Shown here piece by piece: positions 43,365 through 53,142 of a stretch of DNA of 64,000 bases (position 1 is its first letter; every line of letters starts with the position of its first letter). The notes under the pieces are model-generated. The model had not been told where the DNA came from. It worked only from the letters and a program-made list of their open reading frames with translations, and did not search any database. This stretch comes from Oceanimonas pelagia (GTDB lineage: Bacteria; Pseudomonadota; Gammaproteobacteria; Enterobacterales; Aeromonadaceae). The stretch covers positions 101,001-165,000 of the forward strand of contig NZ_CP118224.1 of assembly GCF_030849025.1 (NCBI RefSeq). The letters run 5' to 3'. The position numbers and the translations under genes were made by a program.

Positions 43365-44501
43365 ATGATTATTACCAATGTGAATCTGGTGCTGGAAAAC
43401 GAAGTGGTCAGCGGATCGCTGGAAGTACAGGACGGCGTGATCCGCGCCATGGCCGACAGCCCCAGTCAGCAGCCCGGCGCCATGGACGGTGAGGGTGGCT
43501 GGCTGCTGCCCGGCCTGGTAGAACTGCACACCGACAATCTGGACAAGCATTTTACCCCGCGGCCCAAGGTGAACTGGCCGGCGTTGCCGGCCATGCGCGC
43601 CCACGATGCCCAGGTGGTGGCGGCCGGCATCACTACCGTGCTGGACGCGGTGGCCATCGGCGACGAGCGCGACGGCGGTACCCGCCGGGACAACCTGGAT
43701 CGCATGATCCATACCGTGGTGGACAGTGAGCGCCGCGGCCTGAACCGGGCCCAGCACCTGCTGCACCTGCGTTGCGAGCTGCCCCACGAGACCACGGTAC
43801 CGCTGTTTGAGCATTATGCCGGGCTGCCGGAAGTGCGGCTGGTGTCGCTGATGGATCACTCCCCGGGCCAGCGCCAGTTTGTTAATCCGGTGAAATACCG
43901 GGAGTACTACCAGGGCAAGTACCGCCTCAATGACCGGCAGATGGACGAGTACGAGCAGCATCAGCTGGCGCTGGCGGCGCGCTGGTCCACCCCCAATCGC
44001 AGCGAGATTGCCCGTCAGTGCCGGGAGCGGGGCATTTCCCTGGCCAGCCACGATGACGCCACCCTGGCCCATGTGCAGGAGTCCCACCGGCTGGGCATGG
44101 TGCTGGCCGAGTTTCCGACCACGGTGGAAGCGGCGCAGGCGTCCCACCAGCATGGCCTGATGGTGATGATGGGGGCGCCCAATGTGGTGCGCGGCGGCTC
44201 CCATTCCGGCAACGTGGCCGCTCACGAGCTGGCCGCCCTCGGCGTGCTGGACGTGCTGTCGTCCGACTATTATCCGGGCAGCCTGCTGGATGCGGTATTC
44301 CGCCTGGCCGCCGATGAACGCAACACTCTGCAACTGGCCGAGGCGGTACGGCTGGCCACCCGTAACCCGGCCCACAGCCTGGGGCTGGATGATCGCGGCG
44401 TGCTGGCGGAAGGCACGCGGGCCGATCTGGTGCTGGCCCGGCAGCATGAGGGCCAGATCTATCCGGCCCGGGTCTGGTGCCGGGGCGCACTGGCGTACTG
44501 A
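43365..44501 (+). CDS. phnM: Ribose 1-methylphosphonate 5-triphosphate diphosphatase
   Basis: The 378-residue amidohydrolase-fold enzyme is the same length as E. coli PhnM. Metal-ligand regions are VELHTDNLDKHFTPRPKV, SLMDHSPGQRQF, ISLASHDDATLAHVQES and VLSSDYYPGSLLDAVFRLA. It removes pyrophosphate to give ribose 1-phosphonate 5-phosphate, the PhnJ substrate. GGGAGTGAGAGC precedes the ATG. Confidence 0.95.
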   Translation: MIITNVNLVLENEVVSGSLEVQDGVIRAMADSPSQQPGAMDGEGGWLLPGLVELHTDNLDKHFTPRPKVNWPALPAMRAHDAQVVAAGITTVLDAVAIGDERDGGTRRDNLDRMIHTVVDSERRGLNRAQHLLHLRCELPHETTVPLFEHYAGLPEVRLVSLMDHSPGQRQFVNPVKYREYYQGKYRLNDRQMDEYEQHQLALAARWSTPNRSEIARQCRERGISLASHDDATLAHVQESHRLGMVLAEFPTTVEAAQASHQHGLMVMMGAPNVVRGGSHSGNVAAHELAALGVLDVLSSDYYPGSLLDAVFRLAADERNTLQLAEAVRLATRNPAHSLGLDDRGVLAEGTRADLVLARQHEGQIYPARVWCRGALAY

Positions 44502-44517
44502 CAAGGGGAGCCACATC

Positions 44518-45084
44518 ATGAATCGTCAGCCCGGCAGACTGTTTTATGTGATGGGTCCTTCGGGGGCCGGCAAGGACAGCTTTCTGCAGCTGGTGCGGAC
44601 GCGGCTGCCGGCCGAGTTGCTGGTGGCGCACCGCTATATCACCCGGGCCGCCTTCGCCGGCGGTGAAAACCATGTGGAGCTGTCCCTGCCCGAGTTTCAG
44701 CGGCGCCGGGAGCTGGGCCTGTTTGCCCTCGACTGGCAGGCCAACGGCCATTGCTATGCCCTGGGCTGCGAACTGGACAGCTGGCTGGCGTCCGGGCTAG
44801 AGGTGATGGTCAACGGCTCCCGGGCCTGTCTGCCACAAGCCAGGGAGCGCTTTGGCGAGCGCCTGGTGCCGGTGCTGGTGACGGTGGACGGCGAGACCCT
44901 GGGAAAGCGGCTGCGGGCCAGGGGCCGGGAAAATGAAGCCGAAATCCGGCTGCGGCTGGCACGGGCCCGGGCGCACGATGAGGGGTTGCCGGACTCGGTG
45001 TGGCGGCTGGATAACTCCGGCTCTCTGCAACAGACCCTGCAGCAGTTTGAGCAGTACCGGCGGGGAGAGCGGGCATGCGACTGA
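44518..45084 (+). CDS. phnN: Ribose 1,5-bisphosphate phosphokinase
   Basis: The start at 44518 follows AAGGGGAG; 188 residues. The guanylate-kinase-like P-loop is GPSGAGKDS, followed by VAHRYITRAAFAGGENHVEL. It makes PRPP from ribose 1,5-bisphosphate, feeding the C-P lyase product into nucleotide synthesis. It overlaps phnP by 10 bp. Confidence 0.93.
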   Translation: MNRQPGRLFYVMGPSGAGKDSFLQLVRTRLPAELLVAHRYITRAAFAGGENHVELSLPEFQRRRELGLFALDWQANGHCYALGCELDSWLASGLEVMVNGSRACLPQARERFGERLVPVLVTVDGETLGKRLRARGRENEAEIRLRLARARAHDEGLPDSVWRLDNSGSLQQTLQQFEQYRRGERACD

Positions 45085-45827
45085 CCCTGCTGGGCACGGG
45101 GGCGGCCGGCGGCATGCCCCTTTATGGCTGTGACTGCGCCGACTGCCGCCAGGCTCTGGCCGAGCCCAAGCTTGGCCGGGCACCCTGCTCGGCACTGCTG
45201 GAATGGGGCGGGCACCGGTTGCTGCTGGATGCCGGCCTGATGGATCTGCACCGGCGGTTTGCCCCCGGCAGCCTTACCGGCATGTTGCTGACCCACTTTC
45301 ATGTGGATCATGTGCAGGGGCTGTTTCACCTGCGCTGGGGACCGGCGGCGCCGATTCCGGTGTGGTGCCCGTCCGATCCCGACGGCTGTGCCGATTTGCT
45401 GAAGTACCCGGGTTGCCTGGATTTTAGGCCGGAAATGGCCCATGACAAAACCTGGCAACTGCATGATCTGCACATCACCCCGCTGGACATGGTGCATTCC
45501 CGCCCGACCCTGGGTTACCTGTTTGAGTATCATGGCCGGCGACTGGCCTACCTTACCGACACCAAGGGGCTGCCGGCCCACAGCCTGGTGCTGTTGCAGG
45601 CACTGCCGCCGCTGGAGGCGCTGGTGATCGACTGCAGCTTCGGGCCCGGTGTCGAGGGGCGTAACCACAACGGGCTGGATCAGGTGATGACACTGTGCGC
45701 GCAACTGCAACCGGCGAGAACCGTGCTGACCCACATCGGCCATGATTTTCACCGCTGGCTGCAGCGCCATCCGCTGCCGCGGGGGCTGGAAGCCGGTTAC
45801 GACGATATGGCGATCGCTACCGGTTAA
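45075..45827 (+). CDS. phnP: Phosphoribosyl 1,2-cyclic phosphate phosphodiesterase
   Basis: The 250-residue metallo-beta-lactamase-fold protein has the metal motif THFHVDH (H74, H76, D78, H79) and the zinc-binding cysteines C19, C21 and C24 of PhnP. It opens the cyclic phosphate released by PhnJ to ribose 1,5-bisphosphate. It ends the operon; no phnO acetyltransferase gene is present. Confidence 0.95.
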   Translation: MRLTLLGTGAAGGMPLYGCDCADCRQALAEPKLGRAPCSALLEWGGHRLLLDAGLMDLHRRFAPGSLTGMLLTHFHVDHVQGLFHLRWGPAAPIPVWCPSDPDGCADLLKYPGCLDFRPEMAHDKTWQLHDLHITPLDMVHSRPTLGYLFEYHGRRLAYLTDTKGLPAHSLVLLQALPPLEALVIDCSFGPGVEGRNHNGLDQVMTLCAQLQPARTVLTHIGHDFHRWLQRHPLPRGLEAGYDDMAIATG

Positions 45828-45850
45828 GCGTACGAAGCAGGGTTATAAAA

Positions 45851-45873
45851 AAGGCCACTTCGAGGGTGGCCTT
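45851..45873 (-). terminator. Terminator of the chemotaxis receptor gene
   Basis: The 8-bp stem AAGGCCAC / GTGGCCTT is followed by TTTT on the minus strand. It lies between the convergent phnP and receptor genes and may also slow phn read-through. Confidence 0.8.
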
Positions 45874-45878
45874 GTCGA

Positions 45879-47561
45879 TCAAGCGGGTTGCAGCCGGGAG
45901 TCGGTGACCCTGGTCTTCACTGCCCCGGGCTCGTCGTGCTGTAACCTGAAATGGGCAATCTGCCGGGCCAGCTCACTGGCAGACTGGTAAACCCGCTGAC
46001 TGCTGTCGGAGATCAGATCCGCCACCTGTAGCGCTTCCTGCGCACCCTCGTTAATGTTGATCAGGTTGCGGTTGATCTCTTCCGCCACTGCCGACTGCTC
46101 TTCCGAGGCGGTGGCAATCTGGGCGTTCATGTCGTTGATGCTTTGCACCTCGTTGAGGATCTGCTCCAGATCCCGGCCGGCGGCGCGCACCACGTCCATG
46201 CTGATGGCGGCCTGCTCCTGGCTGTTGCTCATGTGCTCCGCCACTGTGCCGGCGTGGCTCTGCAACTGCTGGATCATGCGCTGAATTTCGCCGGTCGACT
46301 CCTGAGTGCGCATGGCCAGCGAGCGCACCTCGTCGGCCACCACCGCAAAGCCCCGGCCCGACTCGCCGGCCCGGGCCGCCTCGATGGCGGCGTTGAGCGC
46401 CAGCAGGTTGGTCTGTTCGGAGATGTTGCGGATCACCTCCACCACAGAGTCAATCTGCCGGGTCTGGGTTTCCAGCTCCTGCATGGCCTGGCCCGCTTCG
46501 CTCACCGAGTCGGCCAGTTGCTGCATGCTGTCGATGCTGCGCACCACGTCGTCATGGCCCATGTTGGCTTCCTGGTTGGCTTTTTCCGCCGCCGCCGAAG
46601 CGTCGTTGGCGTGGCGGGCCACTTCGTGCACGGTGGCATTCATTTCGTTCATGGCGGTGGCCACCTGATCCACCTCGTTGAACTGGTTTTGCATGCTGGC
46701 GCGGGTCTGCCTGCTTTTTACGCTCAGGCCTTCGGCCTCGCCGTCGAGCAGGGTGGCGGCCTCGCGCACCCGGGCCAGCAGGGCGCACAGCTGATCGCCC
46801 ATGGCGTCCACACCCCGGGACAGCTGGCCGATTTCATCGGTGCGGGTGGCGCCGGTGCGGGCGCCGAGATCCCCCTTGCCAAAGCGGGCGATTACCTCCT
46901 GCACCCGGGTTACCGAGAAGGTGAGCGAGCGGGTGATGATGACGATCAGCGTCAGCGCCAGCAGGGTCACCAGCACCAGCAGGGCCAGCGACTTGCCCGC
47001 CTGCTGCCAGAACAGGGCATTGATGTCGCTGAGGTAAACCCCGCTGCCGATCACCCAGCCCCAGGGCGCAAAGCCCTGCACGTACGACACCTTTTGCTGG
47101 GGGCGGTCAAACTGGGGGCCGATATAGCTGTAGTCGACAAAACCGGCGCCCTGGTTGCTGACCGTGGTGACCATGGCCTGCCAGTGATGCTTGCCGTCGG
47201 CGTCGGTGACCCGGGTCATGTCATTGCCTTCCGTGTCGGGCTTCATCGGGTGCATCACCAGCCGGTGCTGCATGTCGTTGATCCACATGTAGCCGCCGTC
47301 ACCGTAACGCAGGGCGCGCACCGCCTCCAGCGCCAGTTGCCGGCTTTGGCTGTCGCCCAGTTGCTGGCGCTGTTGGTAAAAGTGGTTGATCAGGGAAACC
47401 GTGGTTTCCACCTGCTCGCGCACCTTTTCCTTGCGGGCGTTGAGCAGCTCCTGGTGCAGGCTTTTCATGGCCGAGCCCTGTACCAGCAACAGACCGATAA
47501 ACAGGGTAATGACCATGGCCATCAGCTTGTTGCGCAAACTGAGGTTGTTGAAAAATTGCAT
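45879..47561 (-). CDS. Methyl-accepting chemotaxis protein with sCache domain
   Basis: The start at 47561 has GAGGA at 6 bases; 560 residues. Layout: helix 1 (about 13-30), periplasmic single-Cache sensor (about 35-190, with LRYGDGGYMWINDMQHRLVM), helix 2 (about 190-212), HAMP, and a signalling domain whose hairpin tip contains SEQTNLLALNAAIEAARAGE and GFAVVADEVRSLA. The sCache type often senses small organic acids. Despite its position after phnP it is on the opposite strand and has its own promoter. Confidence 0.94.
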   Translation of the reverse strand: MQFFNNLSLRNKLMAMVITLFIGLLLVQGSAMKSLHQELLNARKEKVREQVETTVSLINHFYQQRQQLGDSQSRQLALEAVRALRYGDGGYMWINDMQHRLVMHPMKPDTEGNDMTRVTDADGKHHWQAMVTTVSNQGAGFVDYSYIGPQFDRPQQKVSYVQGFAPWGWVIGSGVYLSDINALFWQQAGKSLALLVLVTLLALTLIVIITRSLTFSVTRVQEVIARFGKGDLGARTGATRTDEIGQLSRGVDAMGDQLCALLARVREAATLLDGEAEGLSVKSRQTRASMQNQFNEVDQVATAMNEMNATVHEVARHANDASAAAEKANQEANMGHDDVVRSIDSMQQLADSVSEAGQAMQELETQTRQIDSVVEVIRNISEQTNLLALNAAIEAARAGESGRGFAVVADEVRSLAMRTQESTGEIQRMIQQLQSHAGTVAEHMSNSQEQAAISMDVVRAAGRDLEQILNEVQSINDMNAQIATASEEQSAVAEEINRNLININEGAQEALQVADLISDSSQRVYQSASELARQIAHFRLQHDEPGAVKTRVTDSRLQPA

Positions 47562-47826
47562 ATCCATCCTCGAGCGGGTTGAGGGTGGCTTGTAAGCCTT
47601 CGGGCAGACAATCCCGGACTGCAGGCTGAAGCGTCCCGTGCTTGTTGGTATTTGAGTTATTGACGGCCGGAACGGCCGCCACCGCAGCATAGCAGTTGCA
47701 CCGGGATGATCGGTAGCCTTGTGAGTCCCGTTGATTTGACCTGCATCAAACCAAAGGCAAACAGGGGCTGGTGCCGGGGGCAAGCCGGGCGTTAAGATGC
47801 GGCCCTTGTGCCAAGTGAGGATGACC

Positions 47827-48750
47827 ATGGCGGAAGCTGAGCCCATTCAAAAGAACATAGTGCTGCTGGCCAATCTCAACTGCGATCATGTGTTGCAGCT
47901 AGAGGCGCCCCTTGAAGCCGGCCAGCGGCTGCATTACCGGGATGGCGGACGTCGGCTGGGTGGTGGCGCAGCCAATACCGGCATCGGCCTGTGCTGGGCC
48001 GGGCATAAGGTACTGCTGGCGGCACGGGTGGGCCGGGACAAGACCGGTGACTGGCTGGTACAGCAGGCCGCGTCCCAGGGGCTCAATCTGGATTACGTCG
48101 AGCGGGTAGAGGGAACCACCGGTGAGCTGCTGGTGCTGGTGGACGACCGGGGCGAGCGCACCATTTTGCGCCAGGCCAGGCCGCCGGTGCTGCCCGCCAG
48201 ACTGCCGGCCGCGCCGGTGGACTGCCTGTATGTCAACACCGACGGCGCCGACGTAGTCGCCTATATGAAGCGCATGAACGAACACAGCCTGGTGGTCAGC
48301 CAGTACCCTCGCGGCGGGCGTTGGGCCCGGCCCTGCCGCGTGATGATTGCCTCCGCCACCGACCTGGGAGCGGTTGCCGACCCCTGGGCGCATGCGCAGA
48401 CCCTTGCCGGAAACGGCCTGGAATGGCTGGTGCTGACCCACGGCGAAGGCGGGGCCGAGGCCATTTCCGCCGGCCGGCACATTCGTGTGCCGGCGCCGGC
48501 GGTGACCGTGGTGGACGCCACCGGCGCCGGCGATGCCTTTGCCGGCGGTTTGATCCACGCTCTGGTCAACGGCGCTGCCATGGACCATGCCCTGGCCGAG
48601 GCCGGCCGCTGGGCCGCCTTTACCCTGTCGTCGTCCAGCTCCATTCCCTCTACCCGGCTGCGGGCACACCTGGCCGGCGGGCTGAACTCCCGCGCCGACA
48701 CTGGTAAGCTCGATACCAACAAGGTGAGTGGAGACGACTCCGGTGAATGA
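47827..48750 (+). CDS. PfkB-family carbohydrate kinase
   Basis: The start at 47827 follows GAGG at 6 bases; 307 residues. GGRRLGGGAANTGIGLCWAG is the N-terminal PfkB motif, and TVVDATGAGDAFAGGLIHAL contains the catalytic Asp and anion hole. The sugar specificity is not evident; overall length fits ribokinase-like enzymes. Its stop overlaps the GTG start of the next small gene. Confidence 0.88.
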   Translation: MAEAEPIQKNIVLLANLNCDHVLQLEAPLEAGQRLHYRDGGRRLGGGAANTGIGLCWAGHKVLLAARVGRDKTGDWLVQQAASQGLNLDYVERVEGTTGELLVLVDDRGERTILRQARPPVLPARLPAAPVDCLYVNTDGADVVAYMKRMNEHSLVVSQYPRGGRWARPCRVMIASATDLGAVADPWAHAQTLAGNGLEWLVLTHGEGGAEAISAGRHIRVPAPAVTVVDATGAGDAFAGGLIHALVNGAAMDHALAEAGRWAAFTLSSSSSIPSTRLRAHLAGGLNSRADTGKLDTNKVSGDDSGE

Positions 48751-48976
48751 CAACCTGCTGGTTTCCGCCCTGGTGCTGTGCTGGCGCTGGTCGGTTTTTC
48801 TGATGTTCCCCCTGCTGGTATTCGGCTATGTGGAAGTGCTGGGCGTGCCCCTGAGTGATTTTGATAACGGCGTGAACCATCACAAGTGGATTCTGGTGTG
48901 CCTTTACCTGCTTTACGTGGTGTTGTGGTGGCGGCTTAACCGTCGGGTGCTGGCGCTGATCACGCGGCGGAGGTGA
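48743..48976 (+). CDS. Small two-helix membrane protein
   Basis: The GTG at 48743 overlaps the kinase stop; GTG 48728 is an alternative. The 77-residue product has two transmembrane segments (ALVLCWRWSVFLMFPLLVFG and ILVCLYLLYVVLWWRL) and an ITRRR basic end. I do not know the family. It lies tightly between the kinase and rmuC (2 bp), so is co-transcribed. Confidence 0.65.
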   Translation: MNDNLLVSALVLCWRWSVFLMFPLLVFGYVEVLGVPLSDFDNGVNHHKWILVCLYLLYVVLWWRLNRRVLALITRRR

Positions 48977-48978
48977 GC

Positions 48979-50334
48979 ATGACCGACTGGTTAACACATT
49001 ACTGGCCGCTGGGGCTGGCGGTGCTGTCCGGCCTGGCCGGCTGGGGCCTGACCCGGCTGACCATGGGGGGGCGTCTGCAATTGCAGGCCCAGCAGGGCCA
49101 GCACTGGCAGCAGGCGCTGGAAGAGCGCACGGCCGAGCTGCAGGACACCCGCCAGCGGCTGGAGCAACAACAGCAACTGGTGCTGAAGATGAACGGCCGG
49201 CTCAAGGAGTACGAGACCCTGTTGCGCCAGGAGCGGCAGTGGGCGGCGGAAAGGCAGGCCGAGTTTGAGGCCAGTGAAACCCGGCTGCAGCAGCAGTTCG
49301 AAAACCTGGCCCAGCGCATTTTTGAGCAGAAAACCCATAATCTGCGCGAGCTGAACCAGCACAGCCTGGATGCCCTGCTCGGGCCACTGCGGGAGCAGCT
49401 GGAAGGTTTTCGCCGCAACATGCAGGAAACCTATGCCGACGAGAGCCGCCAGCGCCACAGCCTGAAGTTTGAAATCGAACGGCTGGCCGAGCTGCACCGG
49501 CAGATGAGCGCCGACACCCATGCCCTGACCCGGGCCCTGAAGGGGGACAGCAAGCAGCAGGGCAACTGGGGCGAGGTGGTGCTGTCACGAGTGCTGTCGG
49601 AGTCCGGCCTGCGCGAAGGTCATGAATACAGCACCCAGCAGAGCCTGAGCAATGCCGACGGCAAGCGCTACCAGCCCGATGTGATTGTGCACCTGCCCCA
49701 GGACAAAGACATCATCATCGATGCCAAGGTCTCGCTGACCGCCTATGAGCGTTACTTCAACGGCGAAAGCGAGGCCGGGCGCGAGCAGGCGCTGCGCGAG
49801 CACGTGGCCTCGGTGCGGGGCCACATTCGCGAGTTGGGGCGCAAGGATTACCATCAGCTGCAGGGGGTGCGCACCCTGGATTATGTGCTGATGTTCGTGG
49901 CGGTGGAGCCGGCCTTTCTGGTGGCGGTCGAGCACGATCCCGGGCTGGTGAAATATGCCCTCGACCACAATATTCTGCTGGTGAGTCCCACCAACCTGCT
50001 GGTGGCGCTGCGCACCATTGAAAACCTGTGGCGGGTGGAGCGGCAGAACCAGAACGCCCGGCGTATTGCCGAGTCGGCGGGCAAGTTGTATGAAAAACTG
50101 CGGCTGTTTACCGAAGACATGGAAGCGGTGGGCACTTCGCTGCGCCGCGCCGACGACAGCTACCAGCGGGCCATGAAGCGGCTCAGTCAGGGCCGGGGCA
50201 ACCTGGTGCGCCAGGCCGAGGCCTTTCGTGAGCTGGGGGTGGAGGTGGTCAAGCCGCTGCCCGAGCACCTGCGGGAACGCGCCCTGGAGCAGGACGCACC
50301 CGTCCGGCTTAATGACGCCAGAACCGCGGAATAA
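48979..50334 (+). CDS. rmuC: DNA recombination protein RmuC
   Basis: The 451-residue protein has an N-terminal membrane anchor (LGLAVLSGLAGWGLT), a long coiled coil (about 30-160) and a nuclease-like RmuC domain with LKGDSKQQGNWGEVVLSRVL, YQPDVIVHLPQDKDIIIDAK and SPTNLLVALRTIENLWRVER. It limits inversions at short repeats. Its 3' end overlaps the converging trkH by 26 bp. Confidence 0.94.
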   Translation: MTDWLTHYWPLGLAVLSGLAGWGLTRLTMGGRLQLQAQQGQHWQQALEERTAELQDTRQRLEQQQQLVLKMNGRLKEYETLLRQERQWAAERQAEFEASETRLQQQFENLAQRIFEQKTHNLRELNQHSLDALLGPLREQLEGFRRNMQETYADESRQRHSLKFEIERLAELHRQMSADTHALTRALKGDSKQQGNWGEVVLSRVLSESGLREGHEYSTQQSLSNADGKRYQPDVIVHLPQDKDIIIDAKVSLTAYERYFNGESEAGREQALREHVASVRGHIRELGRKDYHQLQGVRTLDYVLMFVAVEPAFLVAVEHDPGLVKYALDHNILLVSPTNLLVALRTIENLWRVERQNQNARRIAESAGKLYEKLRLFTEDMEAVGTSLRRADDSYQRAMKRLSQGRGNLVRQAEAFRELGVEVVKPLPEHLRERALEQDAPVRLNDARTAE

Positions 50335-51754
50335 ACAGCACCGCCACGGTCAGAATTTCCAGCCGGCCCATCAGCATGCCCAGTGCCAGCAGCCATTTGG
50401 CGGTATCGGGCAGAGTGGCGAAGTTGCCGCTGGGGCCGATCTGCTCGCCAATGCCCGGGCCCACGTTGGCCACGGCGGTGACCGCCGCGGTGATCGCCAC
50501 CTGGGGCGACAGCGACATCAGGCTGAGCGCCAGTGCCAGCACCAGCATGGTGGCGAAATAGCCAAAGATAAAGGTGATCAGCGAGCGCAGAATGTCGTCA
50601 CTCACGCTGCGGCCGTTGTATCTCTGCGGCAGCACCGCCTGAGGGTGCATGAGTTGCAGCAACTGGCGGCGGAACAGCGCCATGCCTACCTGCAGCCGGA
50701 AAATCTTGAAGCCACCGGCGGTGGATCCCGAGCAGGCGCCGCACAGCATCAATACCGCAAACAGCACCAGCGGAAAGGGGCCCCAGGTGCCGAAGTCTTC
50801 CAGCCCGAAGCCGGTGGTGGTGAGCACCGACACCAGATTGAACAGGCTGATGCGCATGGCATCCATCAGGGGGTATTGGCCCGTGGCCCACAAATACAGG
50901 CTCAGCACCAGGCCGGTGGCCAGCACCAGCCAGAAAAAGCCGCGTACCTGGGCGTCCCGGAACAGTTCCAGGTTGCGGTTGCGCAGGCTGGACACCATCA
51001 GCAGAAAGGGCAGGCCGCCGATAAACATGAACAGGGTGCCCACCCAGTGGGCCGCCGGGGCAAAGTGGTTCATGGAGCCGTCGGAAGTGGAATAGCCGCC
51101 GGTGCTGAGGGTGGTCATGGCATGATTGACCGCCTCAAAGGCGTTCATGTCCGACAGCGCATAGTAACCCAGGCCGCACAGGGCGGTGAGCAGCACATAG
51201 AGCAGCACAATGCGCTTGGCCATGGTGGCGGCCCGGGGCGCGCTTTTGTCGGACCAGTCTGACGATTCGGTCTGAAACAGCTTCATGCCGCCCACGTTGA
51301 GGTAGGGCAGCACCGCCACCGCCGCCACGATAAAACCGACCCCACCCAGCCACTGCAGAATGGAGCGCCACAGCAGAATGTCGGCGGGGGTGGTGTCGAG
51401 CCCCGCGAGCACGGTGGAGCCGGTGGTGGTGACCCCCGACATGGTCTCGAAAAAGGCGTCGGTAAAGCTGATGTGACTGATAAACACAAAGGGCAGGGCG
51501 CCGAACACGCACACCGTGGTCCACACCAGGGTGGTGAGCAGGAACATCTCCTTGACCCGCAGCCGTAGCCGCTCGCGCCGGCCCCAGGCCAGCAGCCCCA
51601 GCGCCGCCCCATGGGTGAGCAGGGTGGCCTGCAGAAATTCCTCAAAGCCCCGGCTGCGGCCGGTTAACGCCAGCAGGGTGGGCAGCCACATGAACAGCGC
51701 CAGCTTGGACAACGCCATGCCGAGAATAAAGGCGATGGGGCGCAGGTTGAACAT
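50309..51754 (-). CDS. trkH: Trk potassium uptake protein TrkH
   Basis: The 481-residue membrane protein has four P-loop repeats, for example TTTGSTVLAGLDTTPADILL and LSTGGYSTSDGS, and LTTTGFGLEDFGTWGPFPL. It forms the K+ channel of the Trk system together with TrkA, whose gene is 11 bp upstream. Confidence 0.95.
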   Translation of the reverse strand: MFNLRPIAFILGMALSKLALFMWLPTLLALTGRSRGFEEFLQATLLTHGAALGLLAWGRRERLRLRVKEMFLLTTLVWTTVCVFGALPFVFISHISFTDAFFETMSGVTTTGSTVLAGLDTTPADILLWRSILQWLGGVGFIVAAVAVLPYLNVGGMKLFQTESSDWSDKSAPRAATMAKRIVLLYVLLTALCGLGYYALSDMNAFEAVNHAMTTLSTGGYSTSDGSMNHFAPAAHWVGTLFMFIGGLPFLLMVSSLRNRNLELFRDAQVRGFFWLVLATGLVLSLYLWATGQYPLMDAMRISLFNLVSVLTTTGFGLEDFGTWGPFPLVLFAVLMLCGACSGSTAGGFKIFRLQVGMALFRRQLLQLMHPQAVLPQRYNGRSVSDDILRSLITFIFGYFATMLVLALALSLMSLSPQVAITAAVTAVANVGPGIGEQIGPSGNFATLPDTAKWLLALGMLMGRLEILTVAVLFIPRFWRH

Positions 51755-51765
51755 GGCGGCCTCGG

Positions 51766-53142
51766 TTACAGAAAGAAGGGACTGGGCTGAAACAGCCGCT
51801 CCACCTCGGGAATAAACTTCTTGTCGACCAGAAACATTACCACGTGATCGTTTTGCTCGATCACGGTTTTGTCGTGGGCGATCAGCACCTCTTCACCGCG
51901 CACGATGGCGCCGATGGTGGTGCCCGGCGGCAGCTTGAGATCGCCGACCTTGCGGCCCACCACCCGTGAGGTGCTGCTGTCACCGTGGGCGATGGCCTCA
52001 ATGGCCTCGGCCGCGCCCCGGCGCAGGGAGTAGACGTTGACGATGTCGGCCCGGCGCACATGGGTGAGCAGCGCCGAAATGGTGGCTTGCTGGGGCGAGA
52101 TGGCCACGTCTATGGTGCCGCCCTGCACCAGATCCACATAGGCGCCGCGCTGGATCAGCACCATCACCTTGCGCGCGCCCATTTTCTTGGCGAGCATGGC
52201 CGACATGATGTTGGCCTCGTCCTGGTTGGTGACCGCAATAAACACATCCACCTGGTCGATATGCTCCTCGATCAGCAGCTCCTGATCCGAGGCATCGCCG
52301 CAGAACACCATGGTGTGCTCCAGCAGCTCCGAGAGTTGCTCGGCCCGCCCGGGGTTGTGCTCGATCAGCTTGACCGAGTAGTTCCGCTCCAGCCGCCGGG
52401 CCAGGCCGGCGCCGATGTTGCCGCCGCCGACGATCATGATGCGCTTGTAGTCGTTTTCGAGTCGCTGCAGCTCCGACATCACGGCGCGAATGTGGCCGCT
52501 GGCGGCGACGAAGAACACCTCGTCGTCGGCCTCGATAATGGTGGTGCCCTGGGGACGAATGGGCCTGTCCTGACGGAAAATGGCCGCCACCCGGGTGTCG
52601 ATGCCGGGCATGTGATCCCGCAGGGTGGACAGGGCGTTGCCCACCAGGGGGCCGCCGTAATAGGCCTTGATCGCCACCAGGCCGACCTTGCCCTCGGCGA
52701 AGTCGACCACCTGCAGCGCGCCCGGATACTGCACCAGCCGGTAGATGTATTCGGTGACCAGCTGCTCGGGGGCGATCAGGTTGTCCACCGGAATGGCCTC
52801 GTTCAGAAACAGCCGCTCCCGCTCGGCCAGAAATTCCGGCGAACGAATGCGGGCCACCTTGTTGGGGGTGTTGAACAGGGAGTAGGCCACCTGGCAGGCG
52901 ATCATGTTGGTTTCGTCACTGTTGGTGACCGCCACCAGCATGTCGGCATCCTGGGCGCCGGCTTCGCGCAGCACCGCCGGATAGGCGCCGTGGCCGTTGA
53001 CCACCCGCAAGTCGTACTTGTCCTGCAACTCGCGCAGCCGTTCGGTGTTGGTGTCGACGATGGTGATGTCGTTGTTTTCACCGACCAGGTTTTCCGCCAG
53101 GGTCCCGCCGACCTGGCCGGCCCCCAGAATGATGATTTTCAT
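51766..53142 (-). CDS. trkA: Trk system potassium transporter regulatory protein TrkA
   Basis: The 458-residue cytoplasmic protein contains two RCK units: Rossmann motif [20 protein letters not shown] at the N-terminus and [16 protein letters not shown] near residue 236, each followed by a TrkA-C domain. It gates TrkH in response to NAD(H)/ATP. It overlaps rsmB by 4 bp, the usual arrangement. Confidence 0.96.
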   Translation of the reverse strand: MKIIILGAGQVGGTLAENLVGENNDITIVDTNTERLRELQDKYDLRVVNGHGAYPAVLREAGAQDADMLVAVTNSDETNMIACQVAYSLFNTPNKVARIRSPEFLAERERLFLNEAIPVDNLIAPEQLVTEYIYRLVQYPGALQVVDFAEGKVGLVAIKAYYGGPLVGNALSTLRDHMPGIDTRVAAIFRQDRPIRPQGTTIIEADDEVFFVAASGHIRAVMSELQRLENDYKRIMIVGGGNIGAGLARRLERNYSVKLIEHNPGRAEQLSELLEHTMVFCGDASDQELLIEEHIDQVDVFIAVTNQDEANIMSAMLAKKMGARKVMVLIQRGAYVDLVQGGTIDVAISPQQATISALLTHVRRADIVNVYSLRRGAAEAIEAIAHGDSSTSRVVGRKVGDLKLPPGTTIGAIVRGEEVLIAHDKTVIEQNDHVVMFLVDKKFIPEVERLFQPSPFFL

